Origin: Cichorium intybus
Taxonomy: Eukaryota; Streptophyta; Magnoliopsida; Asterales; Asteraceae
Assembly: GCA_023525715.1 (NCBI GenBank)
Contig: CM042012.1
Coordinates: 59,175,205 to 59,239,204 of the forward strand
Reading direction: 5' to 3'
Length of the DNA: 64,000 nt
Positions 10,887-22,100 of this stretch are shown here, piece by piece (the stretch's first letter is position 1; each line of letters opens with the position of its first letter). Under the pieces are notes generated by a model, which worked only from the letters and a program-made list of their open reading frames with translations, was not told the origin of the DNA and did not search any database. Both the position numbers and the translations under genes were made by a program.

Positions 10887-11935
10887 ATGTCTTCACGAAG
10901 ATCTGGGAGGTTCATTAGAGATGCCCCAAAAGAAACACACATTCCTACTGGAGCGAATGTCACACCACCAGGAGGCGTACAGGAGACTCATCTAAATTTT
11001 ATCGCAAGACATAGGCGTGTCCAAGCAAAAGGAGGTGGTAGGGGTAGACGAAGATGCCGAGAAGTTCGTACTGTTGGATTAGAGGTCGGGGGCGAGGTCG
11101 TTCAAAAATGTGATAACCAAGGAGGAACTAACTAATGAGATTGCCCAGGCTATACAAGCTAACTTATCAAATGTAATTGCTCAAGCTCGTGATGTAATGC
11201 TAAATGCGAACAATGATAATAATGCGGGTGATGATGAGTACGAGTACGAGCATGGTACACCAGTTTCATATCATGAACCTAGCCTTGTACAGCCGTCATG
11301 ATCAAATGTCCACCACGAACGATGGAGTTGTAGTTAAAAGACTTTCATGGCCTACAAACCACCGACATTTGAAGGGGAAATTGACCTTGTCATAGCATCA
11401 TGGTAGGTCACAAAAATTGAAGGAACCTTTGACACAAGTAAATGTGCGGATAAGGATAGGGTGGTATATGCTACAACAATGCTTAAAGGGGAAGCTCTAT
11501 ACTAGTGGGAAATGGAGAAAGTAATTAGAGGTGCTGATCAAGCAAAGAAAATGGCATGTGATGAGTTCAAGTATATTTTTTAGAAAGAAGTTCTACAATC
11601 ATATAACGATCAAGCAATTTGAAAAGGAATCCTTGAGGTTGGGAAAAGAGACTATGATAGTAAGAGAGTGCACCACCAAGTTTATTGAGAAAGCTAGATT
11701 TGCTGAATTCTATGTAGCTACCGAGGAAATAAGGGTGGAATGGTATATTTGGAGGCTAAAAACATATATTCGAGTATTTGTTGAGATCCAAACTCTAAGT
11801 ACCTTTCAGTCAGCTGTAGACGCTGCACAAAGTCGAGAACGAGAAACGAATCATCACAGTGAGGACATGGTTTCGGGGAAAAGGAAATGGGAGAGTAAAA
11901 GTAACGATTCCAAGAAAGGAAAGACTTCATGTCAA
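10887..11935 (+). pseudogene. Chromovirus B gag
   Basis: The start M-S-S-R-R-S-G-R and a basic G-R-G-R-R-R-C tract are typical of this gag. The N-terminal part changes frame near 11100. The capsid domain runs from 11343 (Y-K-P-P-T-F-E-G-E) through L-K-G-E-A-L-Y and F-Y-N-H-I-T to about 11780, with stops at about 11403, 11502 and 11580. A basic tail (K-R-K-W-E-S-K-S) ends at about 11930. The zinc knuckle expected after the tail is missing. Confidence 0.8.
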
Positions 11936-12380
11936 GAACGTAAGGGTAAACGAAGTTCTTTTGTGTCCACTACTTTCTGCAAAGGTCTTAATATACATGC
12001 AAAAATTTTAGAACATGCCTTAGAAGTAGAGACCGCCAACGATCATTGGGTAGTTATAAGGGATGTATTTGATGACTGCTCGATCGAGATAGAAGGGTGT
12101 AGGGTACCCTTAAAACTGTTACATATAGCCTTAGGTGAATTTGATATTGTTATAAGGATGGATTGGTTGTTGGCAAATCATGCTATCATAGTTTGTGAAA
12201 AGAAAATCGTTCAAGTGTGGAGAAGGGAATGGGAATGATTTTTGGTGATCGACTATTTAGGGACTCAATTTTGATTTATGTGGCCAAGGCAACTCGTTGT
12301 CTAAGGAAGGGGTGTTAAAGCTTCTAGGCATATGTTCTCAATGTAAAAAGGGTACAACCTGAAATGTCAGATATACCAGT
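11936..12380 (+). pseudogene. Chromovirus B protease remnant without active site
   Basis: Protease text begins only at S-F-V-S-T-T-F-C (about 11960) and continues to F-D-I-V-I-R-M-D-W-L-L-A-N-H. In intact relatives a D-T/S-G-A active site directly precedes S-F-V-S, and a CCHC knuckle precedes that. Here gag basic sequence is joined straight to S-F-V-S, so one deletion removed both knuckle and catalytic triad. The frame ends at a TGA at 12236-12238. From 12360 the linker to RT is readable (P-E-M-S-D-I-P-V-V) with a frameshift near 12402. Confidence 0.75.
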
Positions 12381-13740
12381 TGTACGTCAGTTTTCAGATG
12401 TTTTCCCGATGATCTAACTAGCTTACCACCTAACCGACAAGTGGAGTTCCAAATTGATCTAGCTCCAGGGGTGGCACCAATAGCTTGCGCGCGCTATTGG
12501 TTGGCACCGACAAAAATGAAAGAGTTGATGTCGTAGTTGCAAGGTCTGCTCGATAAGGGTTTTATACAACCTAGTACATCACCGTGGGGTGCACCGGTCT
12601 TGTTCGTTGAGAAAAAGGATGGGACAATGCGGATGTGCATCGATTACCGGGAGTTGAACTAGCTGACAATAAGGAACCGGTATCCACTTCCACGATTTAA
12701 TGATTTATTCGACCAACTCCAAGAGGCAAGTTACTTCTCAAAAATCGATTTGTGTTCGGGGTATCGTCAACTCAAAGTTAGGGAGGAAGATGTCTCGAAG
12801 ACAACTTTCCGAACTCGATATGGCCATTACGAATTCCTAGTAATGCCATTTGGTTCGATTAATGCACCAACCGTATTCATGGATTTGATGAACCAGGTAT
12901 GCAAGCCAAACCTAGACAAGTTTGTGATAGTGTTAATTGATGACATCTTAATTTACTCAAAAACGTAATGCGGAACATGAAAAACATCTATGACTAATGC
13001 TTTGTCTATTGAAATTAGAAAAATTGCTTGCAAAGTTTTCAAAGTATGAATTTTGGCTTCGAGAAGTCCAATTTTTAGGGCACGTTGTTAACGAAAAGGG
13101 GTATCAAGGTAGACCCGACCAAGATTGAGGCAATTGGAAAGTGAGAGCCACCAAGAACACCATCAGAAGTTAGAAGTTTTTTGGGATTGGTAGGATACTA
13201 TTGAAGAATTATACAATATTTCTCTCATATAGTTGCTCCATTGACTTCTCTTACCCTTCTCTCACCAGGAAGAATGTAAAGTTTGAGTGGAAGTCTGAGC
13301 AGGATGATGCCTGCAAGGTATTAAAAGAAAAGCTTATCAGTGCACCAATATTGTGGTTACCAGAAGGAAATGATGGATTCATTGTGTATAGTGATGCATC
13401 CAAGTTAGGCTTGGGATGTGTTTTAATGCAAAATGGTAAAGTAATCGTGTATGCCTCATGACAGTTGAAAGTACATGAGCGTAAGTACCCGACTCATGAT
13501 ATGGAATTGGCTGCAGTGGTCTTCGCACTAATGATTTGGAGACATTATCTATATGGGAAAAAGGGTCAGATCTTCACTGATCACAAGAGTCTAAAATACT
13601 TGTTCGATCAAAAAGAGTTGAACATGAGACAACAACGATGGATGCAACTGTTAAAGGATTACTATTGTGAAATACCGTACCACCCCATAGGCAAACGTCG
13701 TAGCTGATGCACTAAGTCGTAAGGAAAGAAAGGAACAAAG
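12381..13740 (+). pseudogene. Chromovirus B reverse transcriptase and RNase H
   Basis: RT text starts near 12400 (D-L-T-S-L-P-P-N-R) and includes K-D-G-T-M-R-M-C-I-D-Y-R-E-L-N, Y-F-S-K-I-D-L, P-F-G-S-I-N-A-P and the catalytic L-I-D-D-I-L-I-Y-S at about 12935-12962. Stops interrupt at about 12535, 12660 and 12966. Connection and RNase H run from about 13040 to 13707 (Y-S-D-A-S-K-L-G-L-G, then T-D-H-K-S-L-K-Y-L-F-D-Q-K-E-L). A stop at 13459-13461 splits Y-A-S from Q-L-K, and there is a frame change near 13690. Catalytic residues are mostly kept. Confidence 0.85.
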
Positions 13741-14070
13741 TAGGATTTGAATGATGAGAATTGATGTAACCACCAGCATACTAGATGAATTGAAGAAGAG
13801 TCAAGCAGAGGCCTCGAAGGAAGATAGGTGGAAAAGTGAATGAGTGGTGGGAATCATTCAGTCCTTGGAGAAGGATAATTGTGGGCTAAAATTCTTCTAA
13901 GGAAGAGTTTGGGTGCCATGAGTAGGTGATATCCGAAAGTTACTTCTCAAGGAAGCACATATGTCAAAGTACTCTATTCATCCCAGAACCAACAAAATGT
14001 ACCAAGAGTTACGTCAATCTTACTGGTGGCCAGGGATGAAGAAAGATATGGCCTACTTTGTAGATAGGTA
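13741..14070 (+). pseudogene. Chromovirus B integrase, zinc-binding half
   Basis: The reading E-A-H-M-S-K-Y-S-I-H-P and Y-Q-E-L-R-Q-S-Y-W-W-P-G-M-K-K-D-M-A-Y-F-V (13950-14060) is the HHCC domain of gypsy integrases. It is cut at 14070 by the solo LTR. The C-L-T-C that should follow appears on the far side at about 16905. Confidence 0.85.
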
Positions 14071-16903
14071 TGTGACAACCGTCAATTTTGGTCAACAAAA
14101 GTCAATAAAATTCAACAAAAGTCAACTGAAACATAAATTAGGTTAAAATATTGAAATGTAATTTTCATAACCTTCCTATTGTATTATTGGATATTATAAT
14201 ACTACATACGCCAGTTTGAACCAATTATCGAGTAAACGCTATAAAATACGTATAATAGACTACAGTAGCATAGAAATTTGATAAAACATACAAATATTAT
14301 TTTGGTATAAGTAATATTCATAACACGATGTATTCGTGCTTACGAATTTTTAGACATATAGAACGTCGAAAACGGAGTTCACATACAAAAGTTACAGCAG
14401 CACAGTCGCTAGGAACGATAAATAACATAGGAATTGGGCATTAAATGCATTACAACGTGCCTTAAACATTAAGTATGAAATATCGGAACATGTTTTCTAG
14501 AGCATAATATGATCTAGTGTTTAATTCTATATTCCGATAGTTTTTCCGGTAAAATGCCATTTACCGCGTATTCGGAAGTTTATCAAACTTAGACGCTTAT
14601 ATTTTCACATAACGAATTGGGAAACAATATAAATATATGTTTACTAATATTTTTATTGTTAATATTGATTAACATATTTATTAGTAATTATATCTCCCAA
14701 ATTTATAAAAATACACAACACATTTTACCACACTTTTATAAAAACACCAAGGTTTATAAAATACATTGTTATAAAATATAAAAGAAGCTTGAACACCCTT
14801 TCCCCTCGAGCTCCATGCCCGACCCTTTCCATCACCATCATCACTTGAATATTTTAATCAAGAAACCATACTCAGATTATTATATTCTTGTAGCCATGGC
14901 TTGAATTTTATATTACAAATGCCATGCTTAACAATTTCCCATGCAAACTTACACCATCTCTCTCCCACCTATATATATGGGCCGATTCCACCCTCTCCCC
15001 ACCTTCACTTCATCTCCAAACTCTCTTCACATACTCTCTCAAAGGTCTTCAAAAGTTTTCAAGTGATTCCAAGCTTTTCCAAGCGTTTTGCATGAAGATA
15101 TTGGTAAGTTCATGTCCATCCCAAGCTTCCAATACCACTTCTACCATCATCATTTGTTATTCTTTTATTCACACTTTTGATCTTGAACCATAGACAAATC
15201 TTGAAGATCAAGCCATTATCAAGTTAGCAAGCTTTCGTCTATTTAATCTAGTAATCTTCATCATCTCAAGACAAGCTTCAAGGGTGAGTTCATAGCCCTC
15301 ATTTTCTTTCTTATACATGGTTTAGGGGGAGAATACAAGTTTACTAAACTACATATTTTGATTCTTGCAAATATAAGATGATATGTGTGTTTTGGTCATT
15401 TTCTATAAAAGTGCAACTAATTGTTCTTGGCAAAAAGACATGGAAACATTTTTTTCACTAACAATGGTCATAAAAACTATTTGGTTATATATCGTTGGAA
15501 AAAAATCAATTGTAAAAGTTTACATAACTAAAATGATCTAAAATAAATATATTGTTACTATTTTTACATGAAAAATGACCATTTATAAGAAAAACTTCAT
15601 TTTCGTCGTAATAACGACTATTTGAACTTATAATGTCGTAATAAGTTTGGAAAATGATTTTCTACAAGGAAATTGGTATTTGACATAAAAATAACTATTT
15701 TTAAAGTATAGTGTATGAAAAATGACTATTTGGAAAGGTTGCTATCACTTTAGTAGAAAGACAAAAACTAAAAATGTTGTCATTACTTATGTAAAATGAC
15801 CAAAACTAATAACTTGCAATCACTTATTGATAAATTGTTAGTTTATCTTATTTGCTATATTTAGTGCCTTAGATGTAAGAAACTACTTATTTCAAACACT
15901 TAACATCTTTTAGGCATAAATACGTTAATGCAACAAAAACATTTATATAAATTATAATGGGTGTAAAACAAACATCAACTATACGACCAAAACACGAAAG
16001 ATAATTATATAAATATATAATTATTACATACTATAATTATCATGGACATTTTGATAATTACAAATGCAAAGGAGTTTTCGATACAATTACAAACAAAGTT
16101 TACGCTATAATTATCAATGGTATATTTTGATAATTACAAATACAAATGATTTCATTTCAGTTACAAACTAGGATAAAATATCACGTAGAGTAGTTATGTG
16201 AGACATTCTTCACCGTACTAAAAGAAGTACTCAATATGCCCAGATTTATAACTTTAATCATTTATAAGCAAGATAATTGTGTATAGATCTATATGGGACC
16301 GACAATCCCCACCTATAATAACTCACATGTAACGACAACGAATATCCTTGGTTTGGGAAAAACATCTTCACTTGGTTTTATGTAAATATAAAACTACATT
16401 TTATTTTTACACGAAATATAAGTAAAGAATTACTTATACACTTTGATTTATGATAACAAATTACATTTTATCAAGATACAAATAAGTATGGTTTTACTTA
16501 TACAAACGAGTTTAATGGATTTAAAACTACATTTACATTTAAGAAAATACCGTCTTTCTTGTTACAAACGCTACCGGTTTTTACAAAGGAAATACTGAGT
16601 TTTCTCACTACAAAAGCTTATGAACTCACCAACGTAATGTTGACACTTGTAAAACTACTTGTATTCTCAGGTAACCATTAGTCAGGTACGACTACCCTTT
16701 TTGCGATGGGTTGCGAAGACGTCTCTTTTGTTTATTTTGTTGTCGTACTGTAATTGGGTTGAAACAATAACATTTTAAACATGTAACTTTCCAATTATAA
16801 TGTATGATGGCTTTTTATCTACTTATGTTTCAATGTATGGTTGTGATATTGTGTGACGTTTCACCCTTCGACAATTTCGCCATCGTGGTTTGGGGATGTG
16901 ACA
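14071..16903 (+). repeat. Long (2.8 kb) solo LTR inside chromovirus B integrase
   Basis: It starts TGTGACAACCGTC and ends GGGGATGTGACA. The flanks are AGGTA (14066-14070) and CGGTG (16904-16908), a decayed 5-bp duplication with the GGT core shared; the integrase reading frame resumes directly after it. A TATA-like box lies at about 14970. The interior is AT rich with no ORF above 100 codons. It contains a 72-bp imperfect tandem repeat (16033 and 16105) and several AAATGACYATTT-like motifs (15470-15830). Lack of any internal region points to LTR-LTR recombination, leaving a solo LTR. Orientation is set by the TATA box and is less certain than the borders. Confidence 0.8.
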
Positions 16904-17512
16904 CGGTGTTTGACATGTCTGAAGGTAAAAAATGAGCACTAAAGGCCTTATGGTCACTTTCAATCAATGGAGATTCCGATGTGGAAATGGGATCAATTCA
17001 CGTTGGATTTCATGACGAAGTTACCAAGAACGCCGAAAGGCTATGATGAAATTTGGGTGATATTGGATAGGTTAAGTAAGTCGGCCCACTTCTTGCCGAT
17101 TAAGGAGGCGTACCCATTAGAAAGGTTAGCTAAGTTGTACATTGATGAGATAGTGAGATTACATGGAGTTCCACTGTCTTTTGTCTCACATAGTGATAGC
17201 CGCTTCACGTCAACATTTTGGGGAAGTTTTCAAGAAGAAATGGGTTCTCGTGTTAAGTTGAACATGACGTACCACCCTCACACAGACGATCAAAGTGAAA
17301 GAACAATACACACATTAGAAGATATGCTACGGGCTTGTGTTATTGACTTCATAGGCTCATGGGAAACTCATTTACCCTTGGTTGAGTTTGCATACAACAA
17401 TAGCTATCAGGCAAGTGTAAGAGCAGCACCGTATGACGCTTCATATGTAGGAAGTATATAAAACCATTGTGTTGGAATGAGGTAGGGGAGAAACAGCTGG
17501 CTGGACCCGAGC
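16904..17512 (+). pseudogene. Chromovirus B integrase, catalytic half
   Basis: The reading resumes with C-L-T-C-L-K-V-K near 16907, meets a stop (16932-16934), then continues in the 16967-17461 frame: M-W-K-W-D-Q-F-T-L-D-F, I-L-D-R-L-S-K-S-A-H-F, S-H-S-D-S-R-F, and Y-H-P-H-T-D-D-Q-S-E-R. The D, D, E catalytic set is present (L-D-F, H-S-D-S and S-E-R). After 17461 a frame change gives C-W-N-E-V-G-E-K-Q-L-A-G-P-E-L, and recognisable sequence ends at about 17510. Confidence 0.85.
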
Positions 17513-18420
17513 TATGAATGTAGATAGCAAGAAGGGAGTCATAGGGCCTCCTGGTTTTAACTTTTATCACATGCCAACTCAATCCCTAGCTCTTATAAAC
17601 GTAATTCGATCACTACAACCCTAATATCCGACTTCATTGGGGCCGTGAACTTACTCCAAGCCGAGAATGAATTGAAAACCGAGAAGAAAGAAGAAGAAAA
17701 GAAGGAAAGAGGAGAAGGAAGAAAAAGAATAAGAGATTAGAATTCAAGTTGTGAGTTACTAGGATTCAAGTAAGTTTTCTTTGCTTGTTCATTCTCGGAT
17801 TTCTTGCTCTTCCTGGATTGCTCGGACGATCCATAGAGTTTAAATTGTTGGCTCATCCGAAAATTTAGACCGTAGCTTCGTGACATCCATATGCAAGTTT
17901 TTACCATTCAGTTTTCAGTGCTGATGTCTAGAACTCGAGATATAGCGTCTCAATTATAACCCTATTTTCGTGTGAAAACACACTGTTCTTCTTCCATATT
18001 GTAAAAATAATATAAAATCAAGGGTAAACACAACTGGATGGAATCTTATGTCCCTAGAAAGGTGTGGAAGTGTAGTTCCTTCCACCAAAAGGGCTTGGCC
18101 TGATTCCAACCTGAAGTTGGGTCAAAAGTGTCATTTTCACAGACTGGTCCGATTTTGATAGTTTTGATACCCTAACTTCATAAATTCGTATAAATCATAG
18201 AAAAATAACTAGGACTTGTGCAATATGTCTCTGGTTAGCTAAGAAGCGGAATTTTAATAACATGTAATTATATTGCAGATTGGAAGGGTTTGAAGAGGTT
18301 AAAATGGTCTAGAAGAGACTGTTGTGTTGGGACAAAATCTGGAAAATGAACTTATTGGCAATATAAGTATTATAAAAGGTTATACTCTTGCTACTTTACA
18401 TTATAACACTTTAAAACACC
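17513..18420 (+). repeat. Left part of an LTR remnant (U3-like), split by the MITE
   Basis: No protein domain is seen. A TATA-like TATAAAAGG occurs at about 18372, some 50 bases before the MITE. The right part of the same LTR is inferred at 35661-36495, which looks like R and U5 and ends GACGTTACA. Together they could be the 3' LTR of chromovirus B with its 5' edge deleted. The continuity across the MITE is supported by TTA on both sides of it; the assignment to element B is inference. Confidence 0.45.
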
Positions 18421-18963
18421 TTAGGGCATCTCCAACGCCACTCTATAAACAGAGTTACTTCATTTTCTACTCTATTTTGCTCCAACCCAACAATATAACC
18501 AACTCTATATTTAGGTATTTGAATAATATTACTTCAAATATAGAGTAATACTATTCATTTACACCAAATATAGAGTTAATGTTTCACTTGTCATTTTTAG
18601 TCCTCCAGTTTTTATTTTTATACATTTCTAGTTTATATAAATATAATAACAAATATTTATAATCATATTATATATATTAAATGATATTAATTAATTATAA
18701 TTATCAAAATTGAATATTTATATATCGAATTCATATAAAAATTTACATATATTTAAAATTTACGTATATTTAAAAATTTACGTATATTTAAAAAAGTTAA
18801 AGCACGAATTCATATAAAAATTTACGTATATTTAAAGATTTACGTATATTTAATAAGTATAAGGGGAGATTTTGACAATTTTTGTAAATGAAGAAAAAAG
18901 AATATGCTAGGAATATACCTTTTAAAGTAAAAATAGTGTGAAAATAGAGGTGGGTTGGAGATG
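18421..18963. mobile_element. Tourist-like MITE (TIR GGGCATCTCCAAC), main part
   Basis: The left end reads TTA then GGGCATCTCCAACGCC; at 18951-18963 a right-end-like GGTTGGAGATG appears, directly followed by the LTR of chromovirus E. The interior is AT rich with several ACTCTATATTT-like words and no ORF. The true right end with flanking TTA (GTTGGAGATGGTC then TTA) lies at 35648-35663. TTA target duplications and G-starting inverted repeats fit the PIF/Harbinger (Tourist) group. The family assignment is from end structure only. Confidence 0.6.
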
Positions 18964-20429
18964 TGTAACACCCAGTTTCTTATCTCCGAATTACATCATC
19001 ATCACTCAAATGTTAAACACAAGTGATCATGGTATAATCAAAGTTAAGCAACATAAGTACAAGTAGTATTCAAAAGAACAAGTACTTATCAAACATGTCC
19101 TAAAAACTGGGTTACAAAAGACCGTTTTTACAAAAACTATACAAACGAGTGTATCTTGGTTTACAAACAGTCCAAAAGTCAAGTCCCATGTCCAGACAAT
19201 CATCCCTCAGCAATCTTCTTACCCCTGTCATCTATAATATAAACCATATAACCATTTTTATGAGCTAATTAAGCTCAGTGAGAAAACAATTAAAAACTTA
19301 GAATTCATCTCATCAATTTTCAACAAATACAATAAGCAAGTACCAATGATTTCAATCTCTTTGACTATCTCAGTCATTTAGTGTGCTCATTCACACTAAG
19401 TACTCGTTTATAACAAGGAATTCTTCGTTTTGTATAACTCATACTATTTGTTATTTAAACTAACTAAATTTTTACATTTAATCCAGTTGCAACATAGTTT
19501 AATCATAATCAATGTATTAGAACTACTCACCTGAGGTCTGTTCAGTTCGTGGTCCACCCGAGCCTCATGTATCACCTTCCTTTCTATGAGTATCTGCTAA
19601 ACAATGACATCACATATCATAATTCAAGAATCCTCAAAACAATTTCAACAACATCTAACTCAATGGATCAAAATTGATAGACAATAAGATCTTAAATTAT
19701 GAACAACACATGCTATCAAACTAAAACCTCCAAATTTTGCGTTTTTTATCAAATTAACCGTTAAAACTTCGCAATAATCACAAAAAATACTCAATACAAC
19801 ATATATTAACAACTTACTAACGACAAATGAGCTAATTCAAAGCATATTTTCGGATTTGGGTATTTAGGGTTTTGAAACCCTAAAACTCAAGATCACTAAC
19901 CTCAGAAATCAAGGACTCGAGAACGTGATTCAAGTATTAAATCCGACTTCCCAAGCTTTTCCTATGCTAAACCCTCGATCAAAAAGCTCAAAAATCGCTA
20001 CCTTAGTTCTGAAAATTGCCTAGAGTGGTTTTGAATTCGTAAATGGAAGAAATGAGGAGAAATGGGTATTTAACCCCTGCACCGTAACCCGCCCCGGGCT
20101 GCAGAACCCCGCCTCGGGTTTGTCAGAACTCGACCCGGGTTTTCGGACACGACCCGGGTTACTTTACAACAAATTTTCCGTTCGCTTCAGGATGTCTAAC
20201 CCGACCCGGGTTTTTGGACACTACTCGGTTTCGTTTATTATTCATTTTACGTATGTTAACACGACCCGTGTCCACTAACACGACCTGGGTTCTCAAATTT
20301 TGACACTTTTTAGACTTAAACTCCTCTTAAATGAACTTCTAATCATCCTAACTCATATAACAACCTAATAAATCTTATTTACTCTAAGATTAACTCAAAT
20401 TTACTTACCGAAAATATTACGGCGTTACA
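18964..20429 (-). repeat. 3' LTR of chromovirus E
   Basis: 1466 bases, plus-strand ends TGTAACACCC and GGCGTTACA (minus-strand TGTAACGCC...GGGTGTTACA). It abuts the PPT at 20430. The first 999 bases align without length change to the other LTR, with only a few percent differences. Its U3 contains the CCCGGGTT motif cluster. Confidence 0.9.
20089..20302 (-). promoter_or_regulatory. Cluster of CGACCCGGGTT-like motifs in U3 of chromovirus E
   Basis: About seven copies of a CpG-rich word (variants CCGCCCCGGG, CCGCCTCGGG, CGACCCGGGTT, CGACCCGTGT, CGACCTGGGTT) lie within 214 bases, just upstream (minus strand) of a TATA-like TTAAATA at about 20068-20076. The core CCCGGG is a palindrome. The rest of the LTR is AT rich. 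This placement suggests a promoter or enhancer element of the LTR; function is inferred. The other LTR has lost this part. Confidence 0.6.
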
Positions 20430-20448
20430 AGTTATCTCCCCCTTCAAA
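20430..20448 (-). other. Polypurine tract of chromovirus E
   Basis: The minus strand reads TTTTGAAGGGGGAGATAACT immediately before the LTR start, a typical plus-strand primer of Tekay-type gypsy elements. Confidence 0.75.
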
Positions 20449-21700
20449 AGATTCCGTCTTCGGAATCTCTTGAAACAAAAACGGGTATTTGGATCACATC
20501 TCTTCTTCAGGTTCCCATGTGACATCTGTATCTCGATGATGTCTCCACTGTATCTTCACAATTCCAATCTCCTTGTTCCGCAACATCTTTATTTTTCTGT
20601 CTAAAATTTTCTCTGGTTGTTCTTGATGTTGTAACCTCTCGTCTAATTGAACCTCGGTCAAGGAAACTCGTGTAGACTCATCATATAAGGTCTTACGAAG
20701 ATGTGATATATGAAACACATTATGAATTCCCCGTAACTCATCAGGAAGCTCGATTTTATAAGCTATTGCTCCTACGTGTTGAATTACACGAAAAGGTCTG
20801 ATAAACCGTGGACTTAGCTTGCCATGCTTACCAAAACGAATAATTCCCTTCCAGGGAGACACTTTCAACATTACCATGTCTCCAATTTGAAACTCCAATG
20901 GTTTCCTTCGTTTATTCGCGTATTGTTTCTGACGCTGTTGAGCAATTCTTAGATGTTCACGAATACTTTTAATCTTTGCCTCAGTTTCAGTTATAATCTC
21001 GGACCTGCTAGTGGCTTTTCTCCCGCTTCTAACCAATATGACGGTGTTCTACACATTGATCCATATAACACCTCGAAGGGTACCATCTGAATGCTAGAAT
21101 GATATGAATTGTTATACGTAAATTCAGCCAAAGGTAAATGATCGTCCCAGCTACCTCCAAAATCAATCACCGAAGCTCTAAGCATATCTTCCAATGTCTA
21201 TATAGTTATTTCCATTTGTCCATCGGTCTGTGGATGATAAGCCGTACTCATCAAGGCTTTGGTTACTAAGTGTTTTTGAAAACTTTGCCAAAATGCGAAG
21301 TAAAACGATTATCACGATCGGAGACTATCGAGGTGGGCACCCTGTGCAGTCTCATCACTTCTCTAATATAAATCCTTGCTAGTTTGGACACTTGGTAATC
21401 TTCTCGTATAGGAATGAATTGTGCTGACTTGGTCAGCCTATCAACAATCACCCAAATGGAATTGAACCCTCGTGGAGTTCGAGGTAATTTAGTAATAAAG
21501 TCCATAGAAATCTCATCCCACTTTTTCATCGGTACCGGTAGTGGCTGCACTGACCCATACGGTTTTTGATGATTTGTCTTGACTTGTAAACAAGTCAGGA
21601 ATTTCTCCACACATCTCCCAACATCACATTCATTCCCGGCCACCAGTAAAACGGCTTTAGACTTCTATACATCTTTGTACTACCTGGATGGATTGAATAC
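20449..21700 (-). pseudogene. Chromovirus E integrase with chromodomain
   Basis: The N-terminal and core integrase domains are in the 21266-21643 frame (F-L-T-C-L-Q-V-K, K-W-D-E-I-S-M-D-F, V-S-D-R-D-N-R-F). After a frame change, E-I-T-I, a TAG where glutamine is expected (about 21196), and T-L-E-D-M-L-R-A-S follow. The C-terminal domain (F-Q-I-G-D-M-V-M-L-K-V-S-P-W) and a chromodomain (E-K-I-L-D-R-K-I, then V-K-I-Q-W-R-H-H, T-W-E-P-E-E-E-M) follow. The chromodomain probably guides insertion to methylated-histone chromatin. It ends at TGA 20494-20496, in place of an expected arginine codon; the rest (S-K-Y-P) is readable beyond it. Confidence 0.9.
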
Positions 21701-22100
21701 CGTGTACAATGTGCATCTTCAAGTAACATCTGTCTCATTTCTCCGTGTCTTGGGACCCACACTCATCCCTGAAAAGTCTTCACTCCTTGTGCATTTGCAA
21801 CTAATTTATCTATATAGCCAACCATTCTCTCACTCTTCATGTCATTCGCTTCTCTCTGGGCACATTGAATCATTTCTGGTAATTTACTAACCACTCTCAT
21901 TCGAGCTGAAACGACTCGAATAGGTGTTTCTTTTCGACTTAACGCCTCTGCTACTACGTTTACTTTACCAGGATGGTAAAGTATTTCACAATCATAGTGT
22001 TTTAAATGATCCATCCATCTTCGCTGTCTCATATTTAACTCTTTTTGGTCAAATAGATACTTTAGACTCTTGTGATCTGAGTACACCTGGAACTTCACAC
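21701..22100 (-). pseudogene. Chromovirus E RNase H, second half
   Basis: F-Q-V-Y-S-D-H-K-S-L-K-Y-L-F-D-Q-K-E-L and D-C-E-I-L-Y-H-P-G-K-V-N-V-V-A-E-A-L-S-R-K are read on the minus strand. The hAT insertion separates it from the first half, whose last residues are H-Y-L-Y-G-V-K; the two halves join without residue loss once one 8-bp target copy is removed. Confidence 0.9.

Larger units (their letters stand above)
10887..17512 (+). mobile_element. Decayed chromovirus-type Ty3/gypsy element 'B', split by a solo LTR
   Basis: Gag, protease remnant, RT, RNase H and integrase follow in the order of Ty3/gypsy chromoviruses. Many stops and frame changes are present. A 2833-bp LTR (14071-16903) interrupts the integrase, whose reading resumes after it. 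Homology stops at about 17512 inside the integrase C-terminal region (G-E-K-Q-L-A-G-P-E-L), so any chromodomain, PPT and the start of the 3' LTR have been lost. No 5' LTR is recognisable. Confidence 0.85.

Noticed and set aside
14901..15193. Small genes at the TATA region of the 2.8-kb solo LTR
   Set aside because: Overlapping frames of under 90 codons in low-complexity leader-like DNA; no start context or domain.
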